Assembly (NCBI RefSeq): GCF_035989885.1
Contig: NZ_CP108518.1
Location: 3,326,001 to 3,390,000 of the forward strand
Direction of reading: 5' to 3'
Origin: Streptomyces sp. NBC_01232
Lineage (GTDB): Bacteria > Actinomycetota > Actinomycetes > Streptomycetales > Streptomycetaceae
DNA: 64,000 nucleotides
The position numbers and the translations under genes were made by a program. This document shows positions 1 to 9,699 of the stretch, piece by piece (the stretch's first letter is position 1; the number at the start of each line of letters is the position of its first letter). Under the pieces are notes generated by a model. That model saw only the letters and a program-made list of their open reading frames with translations, ran no database searches and was not told the DNA's origin.

Positions 1-21
1 CGCGGCAAGTGGTCGCTCTGA
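1..21 (+). CDS. Possible C-terminal end of an upstream gene (partial)
   Basis: Frame 1 reads RGKWSL followed by TGA, which could be the last six codons of a gene starting before the window. Too little is present to identify it. Positions 22-222, between this stop and the next gene, show no gene or clear signal. Confidence 0.25.
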   Translation, partial: RGKWSL

Positions 22-222
22 GCGACGAAGGTTGGGCCCGGGGGCTTGGATCGAGTCGGTGCCGTACCCAGGCTAACAAAGGATCGCCGAAAGTGATCCC
101 CCTGCTCGCACCCGTATCCGAGCACCACGCTCCTGGTCGCCGCCCATCCGGCCGTACGGGGCCCTGAGCGGGCCGGGACCCGGGCGATGAACCGCCACCG
201 CCGGGCCGCCGTCCGGGGCCCG

Positions 223-2529
223 CTACGGCAGCAGCAGCTCCGGCACCCCGTCCGCGTCCGGCTTGTCCCGGTCGGCCGAGACCACCGTCAGCTGCTGCGT
301 CGCGCGCGTCAGCGCCACGTACAGCACCCGCAGGCCCGCCGGGGACTCGTCCGCGATCTCCGCCGGGGAGACGACCACCGTGGCGTCGTACTCCAGGCCC
401 TTGGCCTCCAGGCTGCCGAGCGCCACCGCCCGCCCGCCGAGGTCCGCGAGCCAGCCCGCGGCCTCCGCGCGCCGGTCCATCGCCACGACCACGCCGACCG
501 TGCCGTCCACCTGCTCCAGCAGCCGGCGGGTCTCCTCCCGGACCGCGGCGGCGAGGTCTCCCCCGGCAGCCGTGAAGCGGGGCTCCAGGCCCGTGGAGCG
601 CACCGCGGTCGGCGGCTCCATGCCGGGCATCGCCAGGCGCAGCACCCGGGAGGCGACCTCGGCGACCTCGGCCGGGTTGCGGTAGTTCACCGTCAGGGTG
701 AACCGCCGGCGCGGGCGCGAGCCCAGGGCCTCGTCGCGGGCCGCGGCGGCCTCCTCCGGGTCCGTCCAGGAGGACTGCGCCGGGTCGCCCACCACCGTCC
801 AGGTGCCGTGCCGGCCCCGGCGGCCCACCATCCGCCACTGCATCGGCGTCAGGTCCTGGGCCTCGTCCACGATCACGTGCGCGTACTCGGTGCGCTCCGC
901 CGCGAGCCGCTCGGCCCGCTCCCACTGCGTCTCCTCGCGGGTCGGCATCAGCTCCTCCAGCCCGCTGAGCTGGTCGAGCGGATCCATCTCCCGCCGTCTC
1001 TTGGGCCGCGCCGGGGCGCCGAGCAGCTGCTGGAGCTCGTCCAGCAGCGCCACGTCGTGCACCGACAGGGGGCCCTTGCCGTCCGGGCCCACCCGGCGCA
1101 GCGAACGGGCCAGCTGGCGGGACTCGCGCGGGTTGAGGTCCCGGCGCGACCAGCGGCCGAGGTGGCGCTCGTCGGCGAGCGCGGCGAGCACCGCGCGCGG
1201 GGTCAGCTCGGGCCACCAGGCATTGAGGAAGCCGATGAAGGCGTCCTCGGTGGAGATGTCCTCGTCGAAGGCGGAGCGCAGCTCGGCGGCCAGCTCCGGG
1301 TCGCTGTGCCGGCCGGCGCCGCCGGACTTCGCGTAGAGGGCGTCGAGGAGCAGCTTGCGGGCGCGCGGGCGCAGCAGGTTGACCGGGGCGGTGCCGCTGA
1401 GGACGTTCTGCCGGATCCGGTTCAGCTCGTCGGCCTCCAGCTCCTGGCGGCGGCCGAAGGCCACCACGCGCAGCCGGTCGGGGGCGCCGCCGAGCTCCAG
1501 TGCGCCGCGTACGGCCTTGCGGAGCACCTTGAGCATCCGGGAGGAGCCCTTGACGCGGGCCACGGCCGGGGAGTCGTAGGTGGTGGCCTCCGCGCCGTCG
1601 ACGAGGGAACCCAGCGCCCGGATGGCCACCTGGCCCTCCTCGCCGAGCGAGGGCAGCACGCCCTCGGTGTAGGCGACGAGCAGCGGGGTCGGGGAGACGA
1701 TCAGGATGCCGCCGGAGTACCGGCGCCGGTCCTGGTAGAGCAGGTAGGCGGCGCGGTGCAGGGCGACGGCCGTCTTGCCGGTGCCGGGACCGCCCGCGAC
1801 CTCGGCGACGGAGGCGGCGGGGGCCCGGATGACCAGGTCCTGCTCGGCCTGGATGGAGGAGACGATGTCGCGCATGGAGTGCGTACGGGCCCGTCCGAGG
1901 GCGGCCATCAGGGCGCCGTCGCCGATGGCGGGCAGCTCCCGGCCGTCCAGGAACGCGGTGACCTCGGGGCGCATCAGGTCGTCCTCGACGCCCAGCACCT
2001 TGCGGCCCTTCGAGCGGATGACGCGGCGGCGCACGACCCGGCCCGGGTCCTTGGGCGTCGAGCGGTAGAACGGTGCGGCGGCCGGCGCGCGCCAGTCGAT
2101 GACCAGCGGCGCGTAGTCGGAGTCCAGGACTCCGATGCGGCCGATGTGCAGCGTCTCGGCGACGTCGGCCGTGAGGTCCTCGCGGATCGCGTCGTCGGCG
2201 GGCTCCACGGAGGTGTAGGCGCCGTCGGCGCCGCGCTCCCCGTCCTTGCCGAGCACCAGGTCGATGCGGCCGAAGAGGAAGTCCTCGAACTCGTTGTTCA
2301 GCCGGTTCAGGTGGATGCCCGCCCGGAAGACCTGCGCGTCGCGCTCGGCGAGCGCGCCGGGCGTACCCACTTGGCCGCGCTTGGCGGCGTCGTTCATGAG
2401 GAACTCGGCCTCGTGGATCTTCTCCTCAAGGCGTCGGTACACCCGGTCGAGATGCGTCTGCTCGACCGCGGTCTCCCGATCGCGGACGGAATCCGCCGTG
2501 CTGTCGACAGCGGCATTCTGCGCGGCCAC
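223..2529 (-). CDS. helD: HelD-like UvrD-superfamily helicase (RNA polymerase recycling factor)
   Basis: Superfamily 1 ATPase of about 768 residues. Walker A GGPGTGKT lies at about residues 246-253, the Walker B/DEAQD box at about 555-559, and downstream motifs include VVGDPAQSSW, VNYRN and YVALTRATQQL. The N-terminal 100 residues are charged and predicted helical (LEEKIHEAEFL), as in HelD, which uses a coiled coil to enter the RNA polymerase secondary channel and release stalled enzyme from DNA. I chose GTG at 2529 because AAGGGG lies just upstream; a TTG at 2565 would add 12 residues. Length fits actinobacterial HelD. The RNAP role is inferred from the family. Confidence 0.88.
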   Translation of the reverse strand: MAAQNAAVDSTADSVRDRETAVEQTHLDRVYRRLEEKIHEAEFLMNDAAKRGQVGTPGALAERDAQVFRAGIHLNRLNNEFEDFLFGRIDLVLGKDGERGADGAYTSVEPADDAIREDLTADVAETLHIGRIGVLDSDYAPLVIDWRAPAAAPFYRSTPKDPGRVVRRRVIRSKGRKVLGVEDDLMRPEVTAFLDGRELPAIGDGALMAALGRARTHSMRDIVSSIQAEQDLVIRAPAASVAEVAGGPGTGKTAVALHRAAYLLYQDRRRYSGGILIVSPTPLLVAYTEGVLPSLGEEGQVAIRALGSLVDGAEATTYDSPAVARVKGSSRMLKVLRKAVRGALELGGAPDRLRVVAFGRRQELEADELNRIRQNVLSGTAPVNLLRPRARKLLLDALYAKSGGAGRHSDPELAAELRSAFDEDISTEDAFIGFLNAWWPELTPRAVLAALADERHLGRWSRRDLNPRESRQLARSLRRVGPDGKGPLSVHDVALLDELQQLLGAPARPKRRREMDPLDQLSGLEELMPTREETQWERAERLAAERTEYAHVIVDEAQDLTPMQWRMVGRRGRHGTWTVVGDPAQSSWTDPEEAAAARDEALGSRPRRRFTLTVNYRNPAEVAEVASRVLRLAMPGMEPPTAVRSTGLEPRFTAAGGDLAAAVREETRRLLEQVDGTVGVVVAMDRRAEAAGWLADLGGRAVALGSLEAKGLEYDATVVVSPAEIADESPAGLRVLYVALTRATQQLTVVSADRDKPDADGVPELLLP

Positions 2530-2644
2530 CAAGGCCCCCTTCTGACGTGCATGGGCGACCGTCAACCGTACGCGAATCGGCCCCTTGTCCGCACGCCCGT
2601 TCCGGAACCGGTCTCGCTGGGTGGTACGCCCCGGGCCGGGACCC

Positions 2645-3205
2645 CTACCGGGGCCCGGCCGCCAGGGCCCGGCGGCGGTGCCTGGCCACGCGCTCCCGGT
2701 TGCCGCAGCGCTCGCTGGAACACCAGCGGCGCCGGTGGCCGCGGGAGGTGTCCAGGTAGACGCGGGTGCAGCCGTCGCCGGCGCAGGCCCGCAGCAGCGC
2801 GCGGTCGCCGGGGTCGGTCAGCAGCTCGACGGCGTCCCGGGCGACGGCCGCGAGCAGCGCGCCGCACTCCACGCCGCCGCACAGCTCCCGTACGAGGTGC
2901 CCTTCCTGGTCCCGTACGGCGCACAGACCGGGGGGTGGTCCGGCGGCCAGGGCGTTGACCCGGGCGAGGGCGTTCTCGTCCGTGTCGGTGCCGAGCAGCT
3001 CCGCCCGTACGAGCGTTTCCACGTCGGCGCGCAGGGAGCGGAAGGCCTCGGCCCAGTCGGGACCCACCCGGACGAGCGGCGTCCGGTCGGGTACCAGGCC
3101 GGCCCCGGCGAGCCACACCCGCAGCTCGTCACCGTCCGGGATCCCCTCGTGGGGGGTGAAGGTGGCCACCAGGTCCAGGCAGACCCGCCCGGAATCGAAC
3201 CGCAT
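2645..3205 (-). CDS. CGNR zinc-finger / ABATE-domain protein
   Basis: A 186-residue protein. The first ~130 residues match the ABATE (stress-induced transcriptional regulator) fold pattern (FDSGRVCLDLVATF, then a helical region). The C-terminal ~45 residues carry the CGNR zinc finger: CAGDGCTRVYLDTSRGHRRR, then WCSSERCGNRERVARHRRR, giving four cysteines and the eponymous CGNR. The family is considered a DNA-binding transcriptional regulator, but targets are generally unknown. It stands alone on the minus strand between helD and a GNAT gene, 79 bp after the helD start. Confidence 0.87.
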   Translation of the reverse strand: MRFDSGRVCLDLVATFTPHEGIPDGDELRVWLAGAGLVPDRTPLVRVGPDWAEAFRSLRADVETLVRAELLGTDTDENALARVNALAAGPPPGLCAVRDQEGHLVRELCGGVECGALLAAVARDAVELLTDPGDRALLRACAGDGCTRVYLDTSRGHRRRWCSSERCGNRERVARHRRRALAAGPR

Positions 3206-3307
3206 GCCGTCAGCCTCCCGTCGTGGGGTGCCGTACCAGATTGCCGCCCGGCGGGTCGCAGCGGAAGCCCCCGAACCGGTACCTCCGGTGGCTGCAGCCG
3301 CGCATCT

Positions 3308-3871
3308 TCAGCCTCGTCGGCCGGAACCCGGCGGGGGGTCGTCGTGGAGGAGGCGCTGGAAGAGGCGGTGGTCGCGCCAGGCGCCGTTGATGTGGAGGTA
3401 GCGCGGCGCGAGGCCGAACTCCACGAAGCCCGCCTTCGCCAGTACCCGCTGCGAGGCCAGGTTGTCGACCAGGGTGCCCGCCTCCACCCGGTGCAGGCCC
3501 AGCTCGTCGCGGGCGACCCGGCAGACCTCCGCCACGCCGGCGGTGGCCAGGCCCTTGCCGTGCCAGGCGCGGTCGACCCAGTAGCCCACACCGCCGCTGC
3601 ACAGCGGACCGTGCACGATGGAGCCGAGGTTGATCGCGCCGACGGGCGTACCGGTGGCCGTCTCGACGAACAGGTAGGGGACGATCCGGCCCGCGTCCCG
3701 CTCGGCGAGCACGCCCTCGATCCGTTCCCGCTGGCCGTCCTCCGTGTAGAAGGAGTCCGGGCGGTCCGGTTCGAAGGGCGTCATGAACGCCCGGTTCCGG
3801 GCGAACGTCTCGGCCAGCCCGGCGGCGTCGCCGAGCGCTACGCCCCTCATCTCCACCCCGTCAACGATCAT
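3308..3871 (-). CDS. GNAT N-acetyltransferase, RimJ/RimL type
   Basis: A 187-residue single-domain acetyltransferase. The GNAT acetyl-CoA region is visible as GGVGYWVDRAWHGKGLATAG (about residues 98-117), followed by the RVEAGTLVDNLASQRVLAKAGF block typical of RimJ/RimL-like enzymes that acetylate N-terminal or small-molecule amines. No substrate can be deduced. It starts 9 bp downstream of the stop of the HemD-like regulator on the same strand, so the two are probably co-transcribed. Confidence 0.85.
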   Translation of the reverse strand: MIVDGVEMRGVALGDAAGLAETFARNRAFMTPFEPDRPDSFYTEDGQRERIEGVLAERDAGRIVPYLFVETATGTPVGAINLGSIVHGPLCSGGVGYWVDRAWHGKGLATAGVAEVCRVARDELGLHRVEAGTLVDNLASQRVLAKAGFVEFGLAPRYLHINGAWRDHRLFQRLLHDDPPPGSGRRG

Positions 3872-3880
3872 CCGGGCACG

Positions 3881-5056
3881 CTAGCCGACGACTCCCCTGG
3901 CCGTCACCGCGTCGGCGGGCAGCTCCCCGTACTTGGCCTCGCCGCCCGCGTCCAGCGACAGCCGGTACCCCCGCTTGACCACCGTCTGGATCAGGTTCGG
4001 GACGCCGAGCGCCACCCGGAGGCGGGCCATCGCCGTCTCCACCGCGTGCTCGTCCCGCCCCGCGCCCGGCAGCGCCCGCAGGAGTTCCGCACGGGCCACC
4101 ACCCAGCCGGGCCGCCGGGCCAGGGCCCGCAGCAGGGCCATCCCGGCGGGCGGTACGGGCCGCAGCTGCGCGTCCACCAGCACCGCGTGGCCCCGGATCT
4201 CCACCCGGTGCCCGGCCACCGGCAGTACGCGGGCCCGGCCGGGCAGCTCCTTGCAGAGCAACTGCACCAGCGGGCCCAGCCGGAACCGCTCCGGCTGCAC
4301 CGTGTCCACCCCCAGCGCCTGCAGCGGCAGCGCGGTCACCGGACCGACGCACGCGGAGAGCAGACTGCCGCGCAGCGCGTCCAGCACGGCCTCCTGCAGC
4401 CCCCGCTCCTCGGCCCGGGACAGCAGCGAGGCCGCCGCCGGCGCCGAAGTGAAGCTGACGGCGTCCACCGAGCCGCCGATCATCGCGTCGAGCAGCCGGT
4501 CCAGCGGTGCGAGGTCCTCCGGCGCCATCCACCGGTACACAGGGACCACCACCACCTCGGCCCCGCCCGCCCGCAGCGCCTCGACGAAGCCCGGCAGCGG
4601 CTCGCCGTGCAGCTGGAGCGCGATCCGCCGGCCGTCGACTCCCGCCGACAGCAGCCGCTCGAGCACCTCGGCGAGCGACTCCGAGTCCGGGGACCAGGTC
4701 TCCACGAGCCCGGCGGCCCGGATGGCGCCCTTCACCTTCGGTCCGCGCGCCAGCAGTTCGGCGGCCCGCAGCCGCTCCAGCAGTTCCTCCCCGACGCCCC
4801 ACCCGTCGGCGGCCTCGATCCATCCCCGGAAGCCGATGGCGGTGGTGGCCACGACCACGTCCGGTGCGCAGCCGATCAGTTCCTTCGTGGCGGCCAGCAG
4901 CTCGCTGTCGTCGGCGAGCGGCACGATCCGCAGCGCCGGCGCGTGCAGCACCGCAGCCCCGCGCCGCCGCAGCAGCGCGATGAGCTCGTCCGCGCGCCGG
5001 GCGGCCGTGACCCCTACGGTGAAGCCCGCGAGCGGGCCGGTGTTCGTGTCGTCCAT
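3881..5056 (-). CDS. nnaR: HemD-like / winged-helix regulator (NnaR type)
   Basis: 391 residues in two parts: residues ~1-265 follow the uroporphyrinogen-III synthase fold (FTVGVTAARRADELIALLRR, later VDAVSFTSAPAAASLL), and residues ~285-375 form an OmpR-type winged helix (VARAELLRALPGAGRDEHAV, then IQTVVKRGYRLSLD). No receiver Asp is present. In Streptomyces this architecture next to narK is NnaR, which works with GlnR to activate nitrate and nitrite assimilation genes. The adjacent narK supports this role over haem synthesis. Start ATG at 5056; the next upstream gene is narK on the same strand, 95 bp away. Confidence 0.82.
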   Translation of the reverse strand: MDDTNTGPLAGFTVGVTAARRADELIALLRRRGAAVLHAPALRIVPLADDSELLAATKELIGCAPDVVVATTAIGFRGWIEAADGWGVGEELLERLRAAELLARGPKVKGAIRAAGLVETWSPDSESLAEVLERLLSAGVDGRRIALQLHGEPLPGFVEALRAGGAEVVVVPVYRWMAPEDLAPLDRLLDAMIGGSVDAVSFTSAPAAASLLSRAEERGLQEAVLDALRGSLLSACVGPVTALPLQALGVDTVQPERFRLGPLVQLLCKELPGRARVLPVAGHRVEIRGHAVLVDAQLRPVPPAGMALLRALARRPGWVVARAELLRALPGAGRDEHAVETAMARLRVALGVPNLIQTVVKRGYRLSLDAGGEAKYGELPADAVTARGVVG

Positions 5057-5151
5057 CGTGACCTGCCTAGTGACGCATGGGGGGGCGGTACGGGTGGACC
5101 GAGCTTCCCAACACCCCGTGTCGGACTCGGTTCACCCGTATTTCGCCCCGG

Positions 5152-6522
5152 TTACACCGACGTGAGCTGCGGTTTCGTCTCGGCCCCGGCGGTGTGGATC
5201 ACCGGGGCCGCCGGGCGGCGAAGGTATACCGCCCAGGTGACCGCGCAGCACAGGGCGTAGAAGCCCAGGAAGGTGACGAAGGCGGCCGTTCCGGAGCCGG
5301 AGGTGCGGAACGCCTCCCGGAAGACCAGGTTGATGCCCAGACCGCCGAGCGCGCCGACCGCGCCGATGAGTCCCATGGAGGCGCCGGAGAGCCGCCGCCC
5401 GTACGCGGCCGCGCTCTCGCCGCTCATGCCGCGGGCCAGCGCCTTCGCCTGGAAGATGCCGGGGATCATCTTGTACGTCGATCCGTTGCCGAGGCCGCTC
5501 AGGACGAACAGGGCCACGAACCCGACGAGGAAGACCGGCAGCGAGGACCGCTGCGAGGCGAACACCACCACGGTGGTCGCCGCCGCCATCGCCACGAACG
5601 TCCCCAGCGTGATCCGTGCCCCGCCGAACCGGTCCGCGAGCGCCCCGCCCACCGGCCTGATCAGCGACCCGAGCAGCGGTCCCATGAAGGTCAGCGAGGC
5701 GGCCTGGAGCGGGGTGCGGCCGAACTGGGTCTGCAGCACCAGGCCGAAGGCGAAGCTGTAGCCGATGAAGGACCCGAACGTGCCGATGTAGAGGAACGCC
5801 ATGATCCAGGTGTGCGCGTCCTTCAGCGCCTCGCGGACCGCGCCGGTGTCGTTGCGCACGGGCGCCAGGTTGTCCATGCGTACGGCCGCCAGCACGGCCG
5901 CGAGCACGATCAGCGGGATGTAGGCGGCCAGCAGGTACCGCGGGTGCGAGGCTCCGGCGGTCGCGATGACCAGCAGCCCGGCGAGCTGGACCACGGGCAC
6001 GCCGATGTTGCCGCCGCCGGCGTTCAGGCCGAGCGCCCAGCCCTTCTTGCGCAGCGGGAAGAAGGCGTTGATGTTGGTCATGGAGGAGGCGAAGTTGCCC
6101 CCGCCGACACCGGTGAGGGCCGCGACGAGCAGGAAGGTCCCGTACGAGGTCCCGGGCTCCATCACGACGATCGCGGCGACCGTGGGCGCCAGCAGCAGCA
6201 GGGCGCTGACGACGGTCCAGTTCCGGCCGCCGAAGCGGGCCACGGCGAAGGTGTACGGCACCCGGACGACCGCGCCGACCAGGGTGGCGGTCGCGATCAG
6301 GAAGAACTTCCCGGCGGGGTCGATCCCGTAGGCCGGCCCCATGAAGAGGACCATCACCGACCAGAGCGACCAGATGGAGAAGCCGATGTGCTCGGAGAAC
6401 ACGGAGTAGACCAGGTTGCGCCGGGCGATGCGCTCCCCCGTCCGGCTCCAGAAGGTCTCGTCCTCGGGATCCCACTGCTCGATCCAGCGGCCCCCCTTGC
6501 GCGGTGCGGTCGTACCGGTCAT
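5152..6522 (-). CDS. narK: NarK-type nitrate/nitrite MFS transporter
   Basis: A 456-residue major facilitator protein with about 12 hydrophobic helices. Nitrate/nitrite porter signatures are [17 protein letters not shown] and [16 protein letters not shown] (the two glycine-rich NS motifs), and the second half has [14 protein letters not shown] place the start at ATG 6522 because GGAGG lies about 7 nt upstream; a longer reading from 6699 would overlap the neighbouring LysR gene. It imports nitrate or exports nitrite. Location beside the NnaR-like regulator suggests nitrogen control; GTTTCC and GGAAAC half-sites lie upstream (6574-6579, 6607-6612), but I cannot assign a GlnR box. Confidence 0.92.
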   Translation of the reverse strand: MTGTTAPRKGGRWIEQWDPEDETFWSRTGERIARRNLVYSVFSEHIGFSIWSLWSVMVLFMGPAYGIDPAGKFFLIATATLVGAVVRVPYTFAVARFGGRNWTVVSALLLLAPTVAAIVVMEPGTSYGTFLLVAALTGVGGGNFASSMTNINAFFPLRKKGWALGLNAGGGNIGVPVVQLAGLLVIATAGASHPRYLLAAYIPLIVLAAVLAAVRMDNLAPVRNDTGAVREALKDAHTWIMAFLYIGTFGSFIGYSFAFGLVLQTQFGRTPLQAASLTFMGPLLGSLIRPVGGALADRFGGARITLGTFVAMAAATTVVVFASQRSSLPVFLVGFVALFVLSGLGNGSTYKMIPGIFQAKALARGMSGESAAAYGRRLSGASMGLIGAVGALGGLGINLVFREAFRTSGSGTAAFVTFLGFYALCCAVTWAVYLRRPAAPVIHTAGAETKPQLTSV

Positions 6523-6619
6523 CACACGCCTCCACAAACTGTCGCGTCCGTGGAACGACCGTAGGAACGGCGCGTTTCCGCCCCGGTCCCCGCCGGATGA
6601 CCGCCGGGAAACCTTGCTC

Positions 6620-7585
6620 TCACCCGCCGCCGTGGGCACCTGTGAGCGTGGCCGGGCGCCAGCTCGCCGGGGGTACGTCCAGCCAGCCGCGTGCGGCACC
6701 GAGGTCGGCCACGGCCCGGTGCAGCGCTTCGAGTCCGGGGTGGCCGAAACCCTTGCGCCACACCATGGACAGCGGGGACAGCGGTACGGGGTCGACCAGC
6801 GGCCGTTTCACGGACCCGGGCATGTCGACGAAGTCGACGGTCACCAGCACCGGATTGCCGGTCTTGGCCATGACCCGGCGGAACTCGTCCTTGCCGATGG
6901 CCACCGGTGCGGGCGGCGCCATGAGGATGCCCCGCCCGGCGAACAGCTCGCGCGCGAGTCCGGTCCACTCCGGCGTCCGCGGGTTCCCGGCGCCCGCGTA
7001 CACGGTCTCCCCGGCCAGCGCGTCCAGCGGTACGGTCGCCCGCCCGGCCAGCGGGTGCCCGTCGGGCAGCAGCACGGCGAGCGGCTCGTAACGCACGAGG
7101 CGGTGCGCGATGCGGGACCGCCACACCGGGTCCAGCCCGGCGGCGTAGCCGAAGGAGACGTCGAGGCGGCCGGCGGCGACCTCGGCTGCGGCGTAGGTCA
7201 GCCCGCTCTCCCAGCGGGCCATCAGCTCGCAGTCCGGGGCCAGCTCCCGGGCCTGCTCCAGCACGGTGCGCGCGGTGCTCGGCCCGTCGGTGTTCAGGTC
7301 GACGAGAAGCGGCCGGGGAGCGGCGAAGGCGGTGGCGACCGCCTCGTGCGCGGCCAGTACCCGCCGGGCGAGCGGCAGCAGCCGCTCCCCGTCGGGGGTC
7401 GGCTCGACGGCCCGGGTCGTCCGGACGAACAGCGTGGTGCCGAGGGCCTCTTCGAGCCGCCGTACGTCCCGGCTCAGCGCCTGCTGGGCGACGTACAGGC
7501 GGGCGGCGGCGCGGGTGAAGTGCAACTCCTCGGCCACGGCGACGAACCCGCGCAGCAGCCGGGGATCCACATCACGGGGCATCAT
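6620..7585 (-). CDS. LysR-family transcriptional regulator
   Basis: 321 residues. The N-terminal winged HTH is clear ([20 protein letters not shown], then [17 protein letters not shown]), followed by a periplasmic-binding-like effector domain (residues ~95-300). It starts 85 bp from, and divergent to, an MFS transporter gene, the usual LysR arrangement in which the regulator controls itself and the neighbouring transporter. Effector unknown. Two adjacent ATG codons are possible starts (7585 and 7582). Confidence 0.88.
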   Translation of the reverse strand: MMPRDVDPRLLRGFVAVAEELHFTRAAARLYVAQQALSRDVRRLEEALGTTLFVRTTRAVEPTPDGERLLPLARRVLAAHEAVATAFAAPRPLLVDLNTDGPSTARTVLEQARELAPDCELMARWESGLTYAAAEVAAGRLDVSFGYAAGLDPVWRSRIAHRLVRYEPLAVLLPDGHPLAGRATVPLDALAGETVYAGAGNPRTPEWTGLARELFAGRGILMAPPAPVAIGKDEFRRVMAKTGNPVLVTVDFVDMPGSVKRPLVDPVPLSPLSMVWRKGFGHPGLEALHRAVADLGAARGWLDVPPASWRPATLTGAHGGG

Positions 7586-7670
7586 CCCCGGAGACTAACA
7601 ACCGATCGGCGTGAATGGCCTCCGGACAGGTGTTGGACGCTGCGCCCGGTCACGGCCGAGGGTGGTGGTC

Positions 7671-8906
7671 ATGCCCCTCATGGCCGTCACCGGCAACACC
7701 CTCGTCCTCGCCGCCCCGCCCGCACCGCTCCCCGACCGGACTCCTCCGCGCCCGCGGGGCCCCTACCGGCGCCTGTTCGCCCTGCCGGGCACCCGCGGCT
7801 TCACCGCCGGGAACCTGCTCGCCCGGCTCCCCATGGGCATGTTCGGGGTCAGCGCGGTCATGATGATCGCCGGGCAGCGCGGCTCGTACGCCCTCGCCGG
7901 CGCGGTCACGGCCACCGGCCTGGCCGCCACCGCGCTGGTCGCGCCGTGGACCGCCCGGCTGATCGACCGTCACGGGCAGGCCCGGATCGCCGTCCCGGCC
8001 ACCCTGATCGCGGTCCTCGGCTCGCTGTCCCTGATCGCGTGCGTCCGTACCGGGGCACCCGCCTGGACCCTCTTCGCCTCGTACGCCGCGACGGCCACCA
8101 CCCCCAACATCGGCGGCATGTCCCGGGCCCGCTGGACGCACCTGCTGAAGGGCTCCCCGGACGCGCACCACACCGCGATGTCCTTCGAGCAGGCCGCGGA
8201 CGAGCTCTGCTACATGCTCGGCCCGGTCCTTGCGGCCCTCCTGTGCTCGCTCCTCTTCCCCGAGGCCGGCACGCTCACCGCGGCCGCCCTCCTGCTGACC
8301 GGCATGCTGGTCTTCACCTCCTGCCGCTCCACCCAGCCCCCGGTGTCGGCGGCCCCCCGCCACGGCTCCCCGCTGCGGGTCCTCGCCCCGCTGCTGCCCC
8401 TCTTCCTCGCCACGGGCGTGGTCTTCGGCTCGATGGAGATCGCCTCGATCGCCCACCTCGACGCCCTGGGCCTGGGCCCCGCCTCCGGCCCGGTCCTGGC
8501 CCTCCAGGCAGCGGGCTCCTGCGCGGCCGGCCTGCTCTACGGCACGCTGCGCCCGCGCGGCCTGCGCACCTGCCTGACCGCCATGGCCGGCGCGATGATC
8601 CTGCCGTGGCTCGCGGCGGCCACGGGCTCCCTGCTCCCGCTGGCCTGCGCCCTGCTCCTGGCGGGCATGGCCACGGCTCCGACGATGGTGACGGCGATGT
8701 CCCGGGTCCACGCCCTCATCCCGGCGGGCCGCCTGAACGAGGGCATGACCCTGACGGTCACCGCCATCCTCGCGGGCATATCCCTGGGTGCGGCGACGGC
8801 CGGCACCCTGGTCGACCACCTGGGCCCCACGACGGCCTACGCCCTCCCGGCTGCAGCGGCCCTCCTGGCCCTCGCGATCGGCCTCCGCCCCCGCAGTCCC
8901 CACTGA
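7671..8906 (+). CDS. MFS transporter (probable drug/metabolite exporter)
   Basis: A 411-residue protein with about 11-12 hydrophobic segments. It contains [14 protein letters not shown], the cytoplasmic loop 2-3 motif of the major facilitator superfamily, and a mirrored second half. Start ATG 7671 is preceded by GAGGGTGG; the in-frame start at 7611 would lie in the intergenic promoter region. Divergent from the LysR gene, so probably under its control. The substrate is not predictable from sequence; Streptomyces exporters of this size often export small toxic compounds. Confidence 0.85.
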   Translation: MPLMAVTGNTLVLAAPPAPLPDRTPPRPRGPYRRLFALPGTRGFTAGNLLARLPMGMFGVSAVMMIAGQRGSYALAGAVTATGLAATALVAPWTARLIDRHGQARIAVPATLIAVLGSLSLIACVRTGAPAWTLFASYAATATTPNIGGMSRARWTHLLKGSPDAHHTAMSFEQAADELCYMLGPVLAALLCSLLFPEAGTLTAAALLLTGMLVFTSCRSTQPPVSAAPRHGSPLRVLAPLLPLFLATGVVFGSMEIASIAHLDALGLGPASGPVLALQAAGSCAAGLLYGTLRPRGLRTCLTAMAGAMILPWLAAATGSLLPLACALLLAGMATAPTMVTAMSRVHALIPAGRLNEGMTLTVTAILAGISLGAATAGTLVDHLGPTTAYALPAAAALLALAIGLRPRSPH

Positions 8907-8914
8907 CCTCTGCC

Positions 8915-9174
8915 GTGAGGAGCGTTCACTTCGACCCCGCCGCCTGGGAGGACTTCCTGTTCCGGCTCTCCTCCGACCGGAAGATGGCCCGCCGGATCAC
9001 CCGCCTGATCGGCGAGATCCAGCGGGACCCGTTCGCCGGCATCGGCAAGCCCGAGCCGTGAAGGGTGAGCTGTCGGGCTACTGGTCCCGCCGCATCGACG
9101 ACGAGCACCGCCTCGTGTACCGGGCCGACGAGAAGGAAGTGAAGGTCCTCGAGGCCCGCTACCACTACCGACGC
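8915..9174 (+). pseudogene. Frameshifted YoeB/Txe-type toxin
   Basis: From GTG 8915 the frame reads [20 protein letters not shown] and later [12 protein letters not shown], then hits TGA at 9059-9061. The next frame continues [20 protein letters not shown] and ends near RYHY at about 9171, which is the rest of the YoeB mRNA-interferase family (84-85 residues; ends in a catalytic HY). Loss of a single base in the expected Leu codon after KPEP explains the split. In the second frame there is no stop after RYHY; reading runs into the terminator of ssrA to 9228. No YefM antitoxin gene precedes it: the MFS stop is 8 bp upstream. A sequencing error is possible. Confidence 0.75.
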
Positions 9175-9179
9175 ATGAC

Positions 9180-9213
9180 AAAGGCCCCGCAGCCGAGAGG
9201 CTGCGGGGCCTTT
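9180..9213 (-). terminator. Rho-independent terminator of ssrA
   Basis: A 15-bp perfect stem (9180-9194 with 9199-9213) and GAGA loop. On the minus strand it lies 17 nt after the mature 3' end of tmRNA. It also overlaps the end of the YoeB remnant, so it can serve both strands. Confidence 0.85.
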
Positions 9214-9229
9214 GCCCACATGGGATGAG

Positions 9230-9615
9230 TGGAGATGGCGGGAATCGAACCCGCGTCCAACGGTGCAGAAGCAGGGCTTCTCCGAGCGCAGTCCGCTGCG
9301 CTTTTCTCAGCCCCGGAGATCACACGGACAAGTCTCCGACGGGCTCAGTCACTGTTTGATTTCCCTCCAACCCCCGTGACCGGGGCTAGAGGTTTAGATC
9401 CCTAATTGACGCCAGGATCCGGACCGGGACCACTTCCGGGCTGACGCTCCTCACAGAGGCTTCAGCTCACTGTTATTAGGCAGCGAGGGTGAAGCGGGAG
9501 TTATCGCTCTTGGAGTTGGCGATTATTGTTTGCGACATATGGTTAGCGAGATCATTGCCGCTTCCTCGGCTCGCTTCCCCTGCATCGACATCCGCTGTCG
9601 AAACCGATCATCCCC
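9230..9615 (-). ncRNA. ssrA: Transfer-messenger RNA (tmRNA)
   Basis: The minus strand begins GGGGATGATCGGTTTCGACA and ends TTCGATTCCCGCCATCTCCA: the 5' GGGGATG pairs with CATCTCC to form the alanyl-tRNA-like acceptor stem, and GGTTTCGACA/TTCGA are the T-arm elements. CCA is not encoded after the discriminator A. The tag reading frame is at 9476-9520 and gives ANSKSDNSRFTLAA followed by TAA TAA. It rescues stalled ribosomes and tags nascent chains for proteolysis. Its partner smpB lies directly upstream in the same orientation. Ends are set from the acceptor stem, so they may be off by a base or two. Confidence 0.95.
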
Positions 9616-9699
9616 ATGTTGTTTTTTCAAGCTGCGCCGACCCCTGGGGGACGGTGCTGACGCCATGGTACGCGAAGTGGACCACCGCGTGCCAGATGA

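Noticed and set aside
6523..6699. A 59-codon N-terminal extension of narK
   Set aside because: It runs into the LysR gene and lacks a ribosome-binding site, while ATG 6522 has GGAGG at the right distance.
9058..9228. A second small gene after the YoeB stop
   Set aside because: Its sequence is the frame-shifted continuation of YoeB and runs into the ssrA terminator; it has no start of its own.
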